Below, piece after piece: positions 1 to 8,065 of a stretch of DNA of 64,000 nt. Position 1 is the first letter of the stretch. The number at the start of each line of letters is the position of its first letter. The position numbers were made by a program, and so were the translations under genes. Origin of the DNA: CAYLUN01 sp964386865 (GTDB taxonomy: Bacteria; Verrucomicrobiota; Kiritimatiellia; RFP12; UBA1067); NCBI GenBank assembly GCA_964386865.1, contig CAYLUN010000006.1, positions 1-64,000 of the forward strand, in the 5' to 3' direction. The notes below the pieces were generated by a model, which searched no databases, was not told the DNA's origin, and saw only the letters and a list, made by a program, of their open reading frames with translations.

Positions 1-1520
1 GCGTTGGAGGCGACGGCGGAGGCGACGGCGTTGGAGCCGGCCGGCGCGGCGGCCGGCGCGGCGGCCGGCGCGGCGGCCTTCCCGAACGCGTACTCGGGCT
101 CGGGCGGCACCATGTCGGCGCGGGCGCCCTCGCCCAGCACGCTGGCCGCCACATCGGCGGCCGCCTTGGCGTGCGCCAGCGCATCGGGGACGTATGTGCG
201 CAAACGCTCCGTCATTTTCCTGGCCTCGCTGACGGAGGTCGCGATCGCCGTTTTGGCTTTCGACTGCACCAAGCCTGCGCGCGCGATCTCGGCGGCCTTC
301 TTGTTGGCCTTCATGTACGCTTTGCCGCCCACGATGCCGCCGGCGACCAGCAGGATCAGCAGCAGCGCGCCGCCGGCGAGCAGCGCATAGATCTTGAGGC
401 CGCGCTTGTCGGCGTCCTCTTCGGTCTCGGCGTCCTCCGCCACCTCGCCGACGGGCACCGCGCTGGGCGGCATCTCGCTCACCGTGCCGGTCGTCGTCAG
501 CTCGCCCGTGAGGCCTTTGCCCCGCTTGCCTTTGAGCATGATCTTCTTTGAGCTTGCGCCAAACTGGATCGGGCCCGCCTTGCTCAGGTAGCGGCGCATG
601 TCTCCGAGCAGCGACCCGTACGTGGGAAACCGCATCTGAGGCTCGATTTCCAGCATGCGCGCGACCATCTGCTCGACTTCCTCGGGAACCGCCGCTCCGC
701 GGAGGTCGCGCAGCGGCTTGGGCGGCCCGTCGAATCGAGCCTTGACCACCGCCGTCGCATCCGCCCCGTCGAACGGGGGCACGCCCGCGATCGCGTGGTA
801 CAGCGTGGCCCCGAGGCTGTAGATGTCCGACCGGAAGTCGGCCTTCTGGCGGCGCACCTTTTCAGGCGCGATGTAGAAGGGCGTGCCCCACACGTCGTTC
901 CCCGGGCCGCTCTGCATCGCGGCCAGGCCGAAGTCTACGAGCTTCGCGTTCTTGTCTTGGTCGAAGAGGATGTTCTCGGGCTTCACGTCGCCGTGCACCA
1001 GGCCCGCCTCGGCGGCCTCGCGCAGGCCCTCCGCGATCTGCGTGCCGATATGCATGACCAAGGCCGGGTCGAGCGCCCCCTGCGTGGACATCATCTTGTC
1101 GAGGCTGCCGCCGGAGACAAGCTCCATCACGATATACGGCTGACCGTACCACTGGCCAAAGGAGTAAATCTGCGCGATGTGCGGATGATTCAGCCGGGCG
1201 GCGGCCTGAGCCTCGCGCTGGAACGTCTCGACAAAGTTGATGTCCTCGCCCAGGCTCTGGAGCATGACCTTGATCGCCACCTCGCGGTTCAGGCTCTCGT
1301 CGCGGGCGCGGTACACGCCGCCCATACCGCCCGCGCCCAGCAGCTGCAGCAGCAAGAATTTGTCGAACCGCGCCGGCACCTGGAACTGGAAATCGCACGT
1401 CGGACACTGCACCGGCGTGAACGCAAGGAGTTCCTTCACCTCAAGCATCGCTCCGCACTTCGGGCATGCCGCCGAAGTCACAGGTTCCGTCAGAATGTGG
1501 GACTCGTTGCTTTGACTCAT
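1..1520 (-). CDS. Membrane-anchored serine/threonine protein kinase, 3' end cut by window edge
   Basis: Hanks-type protein kinase read from the ATG at 1520; 506 residues are visible and no stop is reached. The N-terminus has a two-CxxC zinc-ribbon-like motif (Cys19/22 and Cys39/42). The kinase domain follows: glycine-rich loop with GAGGMGGVY, VAIK lysine at residue 84, catalytic loop HGDVKPEN near residue 177, and DFGLA. The loop reads HGD instead of HRD, so it is a non-RD type that may not need activation-loop phosphorylation. A single membrane segment lies at about residues 376-397, followed by an Ala/Pro-rich tail. Family knowledge: such kinases phosphorylate Ser/Thr on cytoplasmic partners and may sense through the distal domain, whose end is outside the window. 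A GGG-containing ribosome site precedes the ATG. The substrate is unknown. Confidence 0.9.
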   Translation of the reverse strand, partial: MSQSNESHILTEPVTSAACPKCGAMLEVKELLAFTPVQCPTCDFQFQVPARFDKFLLLQLLGAGGMGGVYRARDESLNREVAIKVMLQSLGEDINFVETFQREAQAAARLNHPHIAQIYSFGQWYGQPYIVMELVSGGSLDKMMSTQGALDPALVMHIGTQIAEGLREAAEAGLVHGDVKPENILFDQDKNAKLVDFGLAAMQSGPGNDVWGTPFYIAPEKVRRQKADFRSDIYSLGATLYHAIAGVPPFDGADATAVVKARFDGPPKPLRDLRGAAVPEEVEQMVARMLEIEPQMRFPTYGSLLGDMRRYLSKAGPIQFGASSKKIMLKGKRGKGLTGELTTTGTVSEMPPSAVPVGEVAEDAETEEDADKRGLKIYALLAGGALLLILLVAGGIVGGKAYMKANKKAAEIARAGLVQSKAKTAIATSVSEARKMTERLRTYVPDALAHAKAAADVAASVLGEGARADMVPPEPEYAFGKAAAPAAAPAAAPAGSNAVASAVASN

Positions 1521-1647
1521 AACGCACCCTTTTGCCTGTCGCTTCCGTCGCCAAACTGGTGAGACAAAAATACAGTTCGTTTATGATGCCGAATTTCGCG
1601 GGCTTTGTCCACGCCCAAAAAGCACGCGCAAAAAGCGCCCTTGCGGC

Positions 1648-1676
1648 TTGACTCGCGACTCCGTTTGACCGACAAT
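1648..1676 (+). promoter_or_regulatory. Probable sigma70-type promoter for the small lipoprotein gene
   Basis: TTGACT and GACAAT are separated by 17 nt, about 40 nt upstream of the ATG at 1716. The -35 matches 5/6 and the -10 matches 4/6 of the E. coli consensus. Prediction from sequence only. Confidence 0.4.
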
Positions 1677-1715
1677 GCCGCGGCTGTGATTTCTTTTCCT
1701 GAAAGGAGCTGTCGT

Positions 1716-1907
1716 ATGCGGAAAATTGTTGTGTTGGCGCTGGCTTCGGCCGTTGCCGTCTGGTCTTCGGGCTGCGCGCTGGTCGGCCGTCATTCGGCCC
1801 CGATCGAGGGCGGGCGGAAGACGACGGTCGGCCTGCTCTCCATTGATGCGATGGGGAACGGCTATCCCATGATCCCGTTCTACTCGCGCGTCGATCTCGG
1901 CAAATAG
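1716..1907 (+). CDS. Small lipoprotein of unknown function
   Basis: A 63-residue protein beginning MRKIVVLAL. The ATG at 1716 is preferred over upstream in-frame starts because AAAGGAG lies 7 nt before it and because a signal peptide begins there. The hydrophobic core ends in a lipobox-like VWSSGC, so the mature protein would be a lipid-anchored peptide of about 44 residues starting at Cys20. No domain is recognisable. It is monocistronic, flanked by a predicted promoter and a strong intrinsic terminator. It lies divergent from the kinase; no functional link can be shown. Many bacteria encode small lipoproteins like this with envelope roles, but the role here is not predictable. Confidence 0.75.
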   Translation: MRKIVVLALASAVAVWSSGCALVGRHSAPIEGGRKTTVGLLSIDAMGNGYPMIPFYSRVDLGK

Positions 1908-1932
1908 GGCGCCGCCATCGAAACCTGTTCTG

Positions 1933-1961
1933 CCCGACCCCGGGAAGCGGGGTCGGGTTTT
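1933..1961 (+). terminator. Intrinsic terminator after the small lipoprotein gene
   Basis: A perfect 9-bp stem (CCCGACCCC / GGGGTCGGG) with a 7-nt loop is followed by TTTT. It sits 25 nt after the lipoprotein stop codon. Confidence 0.8.
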
Positions 1962-1965
1962 AGCC

Positions 1966-1994
1966 TTGCTTTCCGACGCCGGAAAACCAATAAT
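1966..1994 (+). promoter_or_regulatory. Probable promoter for the TPR protein
   Basis: TTGCTT, a 17-nt spacer, then AATAAT, with the gene starting 36 nt further on at 2030. The signal lies directly after the preceding terminator, which supports an independent transcription unit. Confidence 0.45.
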
Positions 1995-2029
1995 AGCGAC
2001 CTTTTTCATTTTCCGAGAAGGCCACCACC

Positions 2030-2818
2030 ATGAGCGAAGAGATCAAACCAACCCCCCCTGCAACCGAACACGCCGCCGGTACGCCCATCCCCAAGAACCT
2101 GCCGATCGAGATGCTCCCGCTGTACGACTGGTGGAAGGCAAACGGCGGGCAGTTTCTGGTCACGCTGGCCGCCGTCGCGGTTTTGGGCGGCGGGGCGTTT
2201 GCGTACCAGCAGTACCGGACGGGCAAGATCGCCGGAGCCAACAAGGCGCTGGTCGAGGCCAGCACGTTGGAGGAGCTTGAGACGCTGGCTCAGAAGTATG
2301 GCGCGACCAAGGCGGGCAACGTCGCGCGCCTGCGTCTGGCCAAGGCTTACTACGACGCTTCGAACTTCGAGGAGGCGCTGGCCTCCTACGACACCTGCCT
2401 GAGCAAGGGCGCGCCGAAGGGCTTCGCCGAGATCGCACGTCTCGGGCGCGCCCACGCGCTCGAAGGCCTGAACCGGCTGGACGAGGCGCTTGTCGCCTAC
2501 GAGGCTTTCGACAAGGCCGCCGAGGGGCACTTCCTCCAGCCGCAGGCCAAGATGGGCATCGCCCGCATCTACACGCTGCAAGGCAAGAAGGACGAGGCCA
2601 AGAAGCTGCTCGAAAACCTCAAAGCCCAGAAGACCGGCAGCCCGGTCTGGGAGATGGCCGTGGCCAACCTCGAGGGCGTGGTCAACCGCTACGAGCCCCG
2701 CGCAGCCCGCTCGCTCTTCGACGCGGCCGACGAAGCCGCCAAGAAGGTGAAGCAGCCGGCGCCCGCAGCGCCCGCCGGCGCCGTTCCCGCGCCTCCTGTC
2801 CCGGCCGCCCAGAAGTAG
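2030..2818 (+). CDS. Membrane-anchored tetratricopeptide-repeat protein (YfgM/Tol-Pal-TPR-like)
   Basis: A 262-residue protein with a Pro-rich cytoplasmic N-terminus, one membrane span at about residues 41-59 (QFLVTLAAVAVLGGGAFAY) and a helical extracytoplasmic region of TPR-like pairs (for example ARLRLAKAYYDASNFEEAL and ARIYTLQGKKDEAKKLL), ending in an Ala/Pro-rich tail. The architecture resembles YfgM, the periplasmic TPR partner of the SecYEG-PpiD translocon. A PpiD/SurA-like protein is encoded at 8066, though not adjacent. AGAAGG lies upstream of the ATG. The TPR scaffold assignment is firm; the YfgM role is inference. Confidence 0.75.
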   Translation: MSEEIKPTPPATEHAAGTPIPKNLPIEMLPLYDWWKANGGQFLVTLAAVAVLGGGAFAYQQYRTGKIAGANKALVEASTLEELETLAQKYGATKAGNVARLRLAKAYYDASNFEEALASYDTCLSKGAPKGFAEIARLGRAHALEGLNRLDEALVAYEAFDKAAEGHFLQPQAKMGIARIYTLQGKKDEAKKLLENLKAQKTGSPVWEMAVANLEGVVNRYEPRAARSLFDAADEAAKKVKQPAPAAPAGAVPAPPVPAAQK

Positions 2819-2851
2819 CAGCGGGCGCCGTGCCCAAAGGCGGAAGCGCCC

Positions 2852-3319
2852 TCAGTAGGGGCGCTTCTCCGGATCCGCCTGCCACGCCGTCATCACGGCT
2901 GCGGCAGCGGCGGCGTCAACCTTCACGAACCGCACAGCCCGCGACTCCGGATCCCGGGCCAGCTCGCTGTAGATGAGCGCGTCGCTGAACCCGATCCCCG
3001 CCGCATGCTCGCGCGTCGCCGCGTAGTAGACCGCCCCTAGCCGCGCCCAGTAGATCGCCCCGAGACACATGGGGCAAGGCTCGCAGCTGGCGTAGAGGTC
3101 GCAGTCTTCGAGGTGGAAACGCCCCAGCAGGCGGCAGGCTTCGCGGATCGCGTTGACCTCGGCGTGGGCCGTCGGATCCCGGTCGTGCACGACCCTGTTC
3201 CACGCGCGTGCGAGGATGCGCCCCTCGCGCACCACGACCGCCCCGAACGGGCCGCCCTCCCGCCGCAACACGCCTTCCGACGCCGCAGAAATCGCCGCGT
3301 CCATAAACGCCTGATTCAT
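2852..3319 (-). CDS. guaD: Guanine deaminase (cytidine deaminase-fold nucleoside deaminase)
   Basis: A 155-residue enzyme that would hydrolyse guanine to xanthine and ammonia in purine salvage. The zinc site is clear: HAE at residues 52-54 (His ligand and catalytic Glu) and PCPMC at 81-85 (two Cys ligands). The stretches GGPFGAVVV, DPTAHAEV and CLGAIYWARLGAVYYA closely match the Bacillus GuaD subfamily as I recall it, rather than TadA. Length also fits GuaD (about 156). The start at 3319 is chosen over an in-frame ATG 21 nt upstream because GGGAGGGG lies just before it. It converges with the TPR gene; a GC-rich 9-bp hairpin (2843-2867) spans its stop codon. Confidence 0.85.
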   Translation of the reverse strand: MNQAFMDAAISAASEGVLRREGGPFGAVVVREGRILARAWNRVVHDRDPTAHAEVNAIREACRLLGRFHLEDCDLYASCEPCPMCLGAIYWARLGAVYYAATREHAAGIGFSDALIYSELARDPESRAVRFVKVDAAAAAAVMTAWQADPEKRPY

Positions 3320-3368
3320 GCCGGAAACCCCTCCCGCCACTGCAGCAGCGACACCGCTCCCGCCCCGG

Positions 3369-3806
3369 TCAGATCACGTAATTGGCCACGTCCGCCGAAG
3401 CCGTGTAACGCCGCAGCACCTCCGCCAGCGTAATCTTCTTCAGCGCCTCCTCCACCGTCTGGTTCACTTCCATCCAGACCGACCGGCCCACGCAGGTATC
3501 GATCCGGTCGCACACGTCCTCGTTGGTGAGGCACTCCACGATCGACATCGGCCCCTCCAGCGTGCTGACGACCTCGAGCATGTTGATTTCCTCTGGCCGT
3601 TTCGCCAAGGCATAGCCGCCCTTCGCGCCGCGCGTCACGCTGAGCAAGCCCGCCGTTTTGAGCGGGTTGATCACCTGCCACAGGTATTTCACGGAAATCT
3701 CCTGCCGCTTGGCAATGTCGTTCAGCGTGACCGCGCCCTTGTTCTGGTGCACCGCAATGTCCACCAGCGTGCGAAGCCCGTACCGTCCTTTGGTTGAAAC
3801 TCTCAC
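3369..3806 (-). CDS. Rrf2-family transcriptional regulator with three conserved cysteines
   Basis: A 145-residue winged-helix regulator beginning VRVSTKGRYGLRTL, typical of Rrf2 proteins, with the wing motif SVTRGAKGGYALAKRPEEI. Cys92, Cys99 and Cys105 sit in the loop where IscR and NsrR bind an Fe-S cluster, although the first spacing (six residues between) is one longer than in IscR. It therefore probably senses Fe-S status, redox or nitric oxide, but the cluster type cannot be assigned. A GTG start at 3806 is preferred because family homology begins there and AGAGAGG precedes it; an in-frame ATG lies 18 nt upstream. An inverted repeat at 3839-3849 may be its operator. Confidence 0.85.
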   Translation of the reverse strand: MRVSTKGRYGLRTLVDIAVHQNKGAVTLNDIAKRQEISVKYLWQVINPLKTAGLLSVTRGAKGGYALAKRPEEINMLEVVSTLEGPMSIVECLTNEDVCDRIDTCVGRSVWMEVNQTVEEALKKITLAEVLRRYTASADVANYVI

Positions 3807-3838
3807 AGGAAGCCCCTCTCTCATCCGATTTGGATGTG

Positions 3839-3849
3839 TATAGTCTATA
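3839..3849. promoter_or_regulatory. Candidate operator: perfect 11-nt palindrome TATAGTCTATA
   Basis: The palindrome lies in the divergent region between the Rrf2 regulator and the GH2 gene. A TTGACA at 3857 points toward the GH2 gene but has no good -10. The AT-rich palindrome next to a regulator suggests autoregulation; this is inference only. Confidence 0.3.
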
Positions 3850-3952
3850 ACATCTGTTGACAAAAAATAAAGCAGAATTGTGTGTTCCCGGTCTCCCCGC
3901 GCTCCTGCTACACTGGTGGCGTTCCGTAACCCCTCATCCGGAGTGTGAATTC

Positions 3953-6811
3953 ATGACCGCACGCCTCGCCGCTGCCGCCTGCCTGCTCGCCGCCCCGCTG
4001 CTCGCCGAACGCTCAGCCCAGCTTTTCAACGACGGCTGGCGCTTCCAGCTCGACCCCACGTGCACCCTTGAGGCCTCCGCGGCCGCCTTCGATGACGCCG
4101 GCTGGCAGCCGGTGCGCCTGCCCCACGACTGGGCCATCGCAGGGCCCTTCGACCCCAAGGCCGACGGCGGCACCGGCAAACTCCCTTGGCGCGGCGTCGG
4201 TTGGTACCGCAAGACCTTCATGCCCGCCGCCGCAGAAGCCGGCGCGCGCGTCTACCTCGATTTCGACGGCGTCATGGCCAGCCCCGAGGTCTACATTAAC
4301 GGCCAGCGGGCCGGCGGCTGGGACTACGGCTACATCGGCTTCCGCGTGGACGCCACCCCCTTCGTGGCCTTCGGCAGGCCAAACACGGTGACCGTCAAAG
4401 CCGACACGCGCGACCACCACTCGCGCTGGTACCCCGGCGCGGGCATCTACCGCAAGGTCACGCTCACCCTCTGCGACCCCGTGCACGTCGCGCACGAGGC
4501 CACCGTCGTCACCACGCCCGCCGTGAGCGCCGCCGAGGCTTCCGTTTGCGTGGCGTCAGCGATCACCAACGGCCTCGACCGCCCGGTCGAGGCCTCCGTC
4601 ACGCTCACGCTGCTCGACCCCACCGGCGCCGTCGCGTCCTCGACCACCCGGCGCCTGTCCATCCCCGCCGGCGCCGCCGCCCCCCTCGAGCACCGTTTCA
4701 CCCTCCCCGCCCCCCGCCTCTGGGACCTCGGCTCGCCCAGCCTCTACCACGCACGCGTCCACGTCGCGCGCGACGGCGCGACGGACACCGAGACCGTCCG
4801 CTTCGGCATCCGCTCCTTCGCCTTCCCGCCCGACGACGGCTTCCACCTCAACGGCCGCCGCGTCCAGCTTAACGGCGCGGACCTCCACTCCGACCTCGGG
4901 CCCCTCGGCATGGCCTTCAACCGCTCCGCCATGCGCCGCCAGCTCGAGATCATGCGCGACATGGGCTTCAACGCCCTGCGCACCAGCCACAACTGCCCCG
5001 CCCCCGAGGTGCTCGACCTGTGCGACGAGCTGGGCATCTTCGTGTGGGACGAGGCCTTCGACAAGTGGGACGGCACCTCCGGCCGCCGCGGCGACCAGAG
5101 CCTCGAGGAGTACGTCTCGCGCAACCTGCGCCAGTTCGTCCGCCGCGACCGCAACCACCCCTGCGTCTTCATCTGGTCCATCGGCAACGAGATCCCGCCC
5201 GCCAAGCCCGGCAGCGCCAAAGATCCCGGCATGTCCCAAGCCCGCTGCACCCGCTTCCGCGAGGTCATCCGCACCCTCGACGCCACCCGCCCCGTCGGCA
5301 TCGGCAACTGCCACGGCAACGCCATCGGCATGGGCGTCTTCGAGGATCTCGACATCACGGGCTGGAACTACCGCGGCCAGTACGCCGACATCAAGCGCAA
5401 GTACCCGGACAAACCCGTGCTCTACTCCGAGTCCGCCTCGGCCCTCAGCTCTTACGGCTACTACGCCCTGCCGCCGCCCCAGCACAAAACCGACTTCTCG
5501 CGCGACCTCGAGGTCTGCTCCTACGACCACAACGCCGCGCCCTGGTCGGACATCCCGGACCACGAGTTCGCCCGCATGGAGCGCGACCGCTACTGCGGCG
5601 GCGAGTTCGTCTGGACCGGCCTCGACTACCTCGGCGAGCCCACGCCCTTCAACGGCACCGCCTTCAAGGGTGAGTACCCCAACGAGAAGCTCGCCCGCAG
5701 CTCCTACTTCGGCATCGTCGACCTCTGCGGCGTACCCAAGGACCGCTTCTACCTCTACCGCAGCCACTGGCGGCCCGACACCGTCACCCTGCACATCCTG
5801 CCGCACTGGAACTGGCCCGGCAAGGAGGGCCAGACCGTGCCGGTCTACGTCTACACCAGCGGCGACTCCGCCGAGCTCTTCCTCAACGGCAAGCCCCTCG
5901 GCCGCCGCGTCAAAGGCCAGCCCCAGCCCAAACCCGCCAACCTCGCCGCCGGCAAGCCCGCCACCGCCTCCACCCACGAGACGCTAAACGGCAAGAACCT
6001 GCCCGCAGGCGCGGCGGACGGCGACGCCGCCACCCGCTGGTGCGCCTCCGGTCCCGAGAGCGGCCAATGGTGGCAGGTGGACCTCGGCGCGCCCACCGCC
6101 TTCCGCTACCTGCTGGTCGAATTCGAAAACGACGCCCAAGGCTACGGCTACGACGTCCTCACCTCGGACGACGGCGCCGCGTGGGCCCCGCTCCTCTCCA
6201 AGAAGCTGGCCGACCCCGCGCCCGGCGTGCTCGACAAGCCCACAGCCTGCCGCTACGTGCGCGTCGCCTTCACCGGCCTCGCCAAAGGCCGCTGGGCCTC
6301 GATCCGCGAGCTGATCCTCGCCAGCGAGAGGCCCGCCGCCCTGAACCCCTACTACGACGTGTGCGACACCTACCGCCTGCGCTGGCTGGACGTGACCTAC
6401 GAGCCGGGCGAACTCAAGGCCGTGGCCTACCGCAACGGCAACATGATCGCCGAGCAGGTCATGCGTACCGCCGGCAAGCCCGTGGCCGTGACGCTCACCC
6501 CCGAACAGCCCCAGCTCCCGGCGGACGGCGAGAGCGTCGTCTTCGTGCAGGTGGACGTGACGGACGCGGCCGGCACGCGCGACCCGCGCGCCGCGAACAT
6601 GATCCGCTTCAGCCTCGCCGGCCCCGGCGAGATCGTCGCGGTCGGCAACGGCAACCCGCGCGGCTTCGACTCCTTCGCGGACGTGGCCAGCCACCCGCTC
6701 TATTTTGGAAAAGCCGTAGCCGTGATCCGCCGCAAGGCCGGCCTGGCCGGCCCCGTCACCCTCACCGCCTCCTCCGACGGCCTCGCCCCCGCCGCCGCCG
6801 TCTTCCGGTGA
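3953..6811 (+). CDS. Secreted glycoside hydrolase family 2 enzyme (beta-galactosidase-like) with inserted discoidin domain
   Basis: A 952-residue exported enzyme. The ATG at 3953 begins a signal peptide (MTARLAAAACLLAAPLLAE), so the upstream in-frame extension is rejected. Domains in order: GH2 sugar-binding jelly roll (FNDGWRF, LPHDWAI), immunoglobulin-like domain, TIM barrel with acid/base Glu413 (SIGNE) and nucleophile Glu493 (YSESAS), then a DUF4982-type beta domain. A discoidin/F5-8 type C carbohydrate-binding domain (about residues 661-793) interrupts the last domain between FLNGKPLGRR and YRLRWLDVTYEPG. A GH2 C-terminal domain follows. It should hydrolyse a beta-linked glycoside in the periplasm or outside the cell; beta-galactoside is the most likely substrate class, but beta-glucuronide or beta-mannoside cannot be excluded. 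Confidence 0.88.
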   Translation: MTARLAAAACLLAAPLLAERSAQLFNDGWRFQLDPTCTLEASAAAFDDAGWQPVRLPHDWAIAGPFDPKADGGTGKLPWRGVGWYRKTFMPAAAEAGARVYLDFDGVMASPEVYINGQRAGGWDYGYIGFRVDATPFVAFGRPNTVTVKADTRDHHSRWYPGAGIYRKVTLTLCDPVHVAHEATVVTTPAVSAAEASVCVASAITNGLDRPVEASVTLTLLDPTGAVASSTTRRLSIPAGAAAPLEHRFTLPAPRLWDLGSPSLYHARVHVARDGATDTETVRFGIRSFAFPPDDGFHLNGRRVQLNGADLHSDLGPLGMAFNRSAMRRQLEIMRDMGFNALRTSHNCPAPEVLDLCDELGIFVWDEAFDKWDGTSGRRGDQSLEEYVSRNLRQFVRRDRNHPCVFIWSIGNEIPPAKPGSAKDPGMSQARCTRFREVIRTLDATRPVGIGNCHGNAIGMGVFEDLDITGWNYRGQYADIKRKYPDKPVLYSESASALSSYGYYALPPPQHKTDFSRDLEVCSYDHNAAPWSDIPDHEFARMERDRYCGGEFVWTGLDYLGEPTPFNGTAFKGEYPNEKLARSSYFGIVDLCGVPKDRFYLYRSHWRPDTVTLHILPHWNWPGKEGQTVPVYVYTSGDSAELFLNGKPLGRRVKGQPQPKPANLAAGKPATASTHETLNGKNLPAGAADGDAATRWCASGPESGQWWQVDLGAPTAFRYLLVEFENDAQGYGYDVLTSDDGAAWAPLLSKKLADPAPGVLDKPTACRYVRVAFTGLAKGRWASIRELILASERPAALNPYYDVCDTYRLRWLDVTYEPGELKAVAYRNGNMIAEQVMRTAGKPVAVTLTPEQPQLPADGESVVFVQVDVTDAAGTRDPRAANMIRFSLAGPGEIVAVGNGNPRGFDSFADVASHPLYFGKAVAVIRRKAGLAGPVTLTASSDGLAPAAAVFR

Positions 6812-6855
6812 CCTTCCTCCGGCAACGCAAATCCGCCAAAGGCCGCAAGCTTCGG

Positions 6856-6884
6856 TTGACTATCGGGGTTGCTTGGTCTATTAT
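6856..6884 (+). promoter_or_regulatory. Strong sigma70-type promoter for the FecR-domain gene
   Basis: TTGACT, exactly 17 nt, then TATTAT, 72 nt upstream of the ATG at 6956. Both hexamers match 5/6 of the consensus. Confidence 0.6.
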
Positions 6885-6955
6885 TGACTATCGTTTTTTA
6901 ATTGAGGTAGAAGGTCTGTCCGAAAAAACCGCGTGTTAGCAAGGGAGCTGTCCCC

Positions 6956-7960
6956 ATGATCATGATGGATCAAGCAGGAGTCTTCAAAGCGAGTGTGTGC
7001 GCAGTGGCCGTCTCCATGGTCGCGACGGTTTATGCGCAGGACAACACGCAGCCGGCCGCAGCCGCCGAGCAAGCGCCGGCCGCCGAGCAGCCGGTCAAGC
7101 CGTTCGACCCTCTGGTGCGCGTGATGAACATTCAGGGCCTGGTCGAGGTGAAGAATCCCGACGTGGGGCAGTTCGCTCTCGCCCAGAACAACAAGGCTTA
7201 CCCGCTCGGCTCCGCGGTCCGCACCGGCCCCGGCGGCTCCGCCGCTCTGGCGTTCTCCCCGCAGGAAAGCGTGCAGCTCCTCGAGAACACGGAAGTCGTC
7301 GTCGCCTGCCCCGAGAAGGACAGCAAGGCCCGCCTCTTGCAGCTGGTCTCCGGAAAGGTCAAGACCAGCCTCCGCGACAACCTGGCTGAAGGCAGCTTCA
7401 GCGTCGTGTCGTCCGGCGCGAGTTGCAAGAACATGGCCGGCCGCGGCGAGTTTACGATCACCTCCGACGCCAACACCGAGACCCTTCAGGCCGCCACCGT
7501 CACAGGCTCCGCCCGCATCGAAGGCTTATACTACGTCATCCCCGCCCTGCGCGCGGCCAACACCGTCAACATACAGACCGCCGCCGACCGCTCCCTCACC
7601 CGCCTCACCAGCGTCTCGGGCGACTTCCCCGTCGTCCTTGAAAACGGCACCGAGACCCCCGTGACCTTCGGCATGTCGCCCAAGGCCGTGGTCAAGGTCT
7701 GGCGCGAGAACGCCCCGGTCGGAGGCCGCGCCATCATTTCGACGCTGGTCGTCGGGCCCACCGGCATGGCCCGCCACCGTTTCGCCTATGCCGAAGGCCG
7801 CCCCAATCTCGCCACCGGTGAGTTGATCGCCCCCGTCGAGGGCGAAGAGGAGGGCAAGGACGCCCTGCCCGTGCTGCTCACCACCGAAGCCGCGGCCAAG
7901 CCCGCAGCCGAAGCGCCTGCCGCAGAGCCGTTGCCGGCGCAGGACGCAGCGGCCCAGTAA
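6956..7960 (+). CDS. Secreted FecR-domain protein
   Basis: A 334-residue protein with an N-terminal signal peptide (hydrophobic to about residue 27, ending VYAQ), an Ala/Pro/Glu-rich linker, then a FecR-type beta region (about residues 50-190). The motifs RVMNIQGLVEVKNPD, LGSAVRTGPGGSAALAFSP and LLQLVSGKVKTSL fit the FecR fold, which in other proteins is a periplasmic beta-helix used in signalling or peptidoglycan-associated scaffolding. No sigma factor or TonB receptor is adjacent, so a classical FecIR role is unlikely. The C-terminus is Ala/Glu/Pro-rich. GGGAG precedes the ATG, and a promoter and terminator bracket the gene, so it is probably monocistronic. Confidence 0.75.
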   Translation: MIMMDQAGVFKASVCAVAVSMVATVYAQDNTQPAAAAEQAPAAEQPVKPFDPLVRVMNIQGLVEVKNPDVGQFALAQNNKAYPLGSAVRTGPGGSAALAFSPQESVQLLENTEVVVACPEKDSKARLLQLVSGKVKTSLRDNLAEGSFSVVSSGASCKNMAGRGEFTITSDANTETLQAATVTGSARIEGLYYVIPALRAANTVNIQTAADRSLTRLTSVSGDFPVVLENGTETPVTFGMSPKAVVKVWRENAPVGGRAIISTLVVGPTGMARHRFAYAEGRPNLATGELIAPVEGEEEGKDALPVLLTTEAAAKPAAEAPAAEPLPAQDAAAQ

Positions 7961-7983
7961 GCCCGCGGAAGAGACCTTTAAGC

Positions 7984-8018
7984 AGACCGGCGGCCCGCGC
8001 AAGCCTCCGGTCTTCTTT
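7984..8018 (+). terminator. Intrinsic terminator after the FecR-domain gene
   Basis: The stem AGACCGG / CCGGTCT extends by three further base positions with one mismatch and is followed by TCTTT. It lies 23 nt after the stop codon. Confidence 0.6.
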
Positions 8019-8065
8019 GTCAGTGTGTTTGCGCGTGTGTCACAACCTAGCCTGGATGATTAACC

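Noticed and set aside
2843..2867. GAAGCGCCC hairpin between the TPR gene and guaD as a terminator
   Set aside because: The stem is strong but lacks a T-tract on either strand and includes the last codons of guaD, so terminator function is not supported.
7000..7960. FecR-domain protein as an anti-sigma factor
   Set aside because: No sigma factor or TonB-dependent receptor is adjacent, and the protein has a cleavable signal peptide rather than an N-terminal cytoplasmic anti-sigma region.
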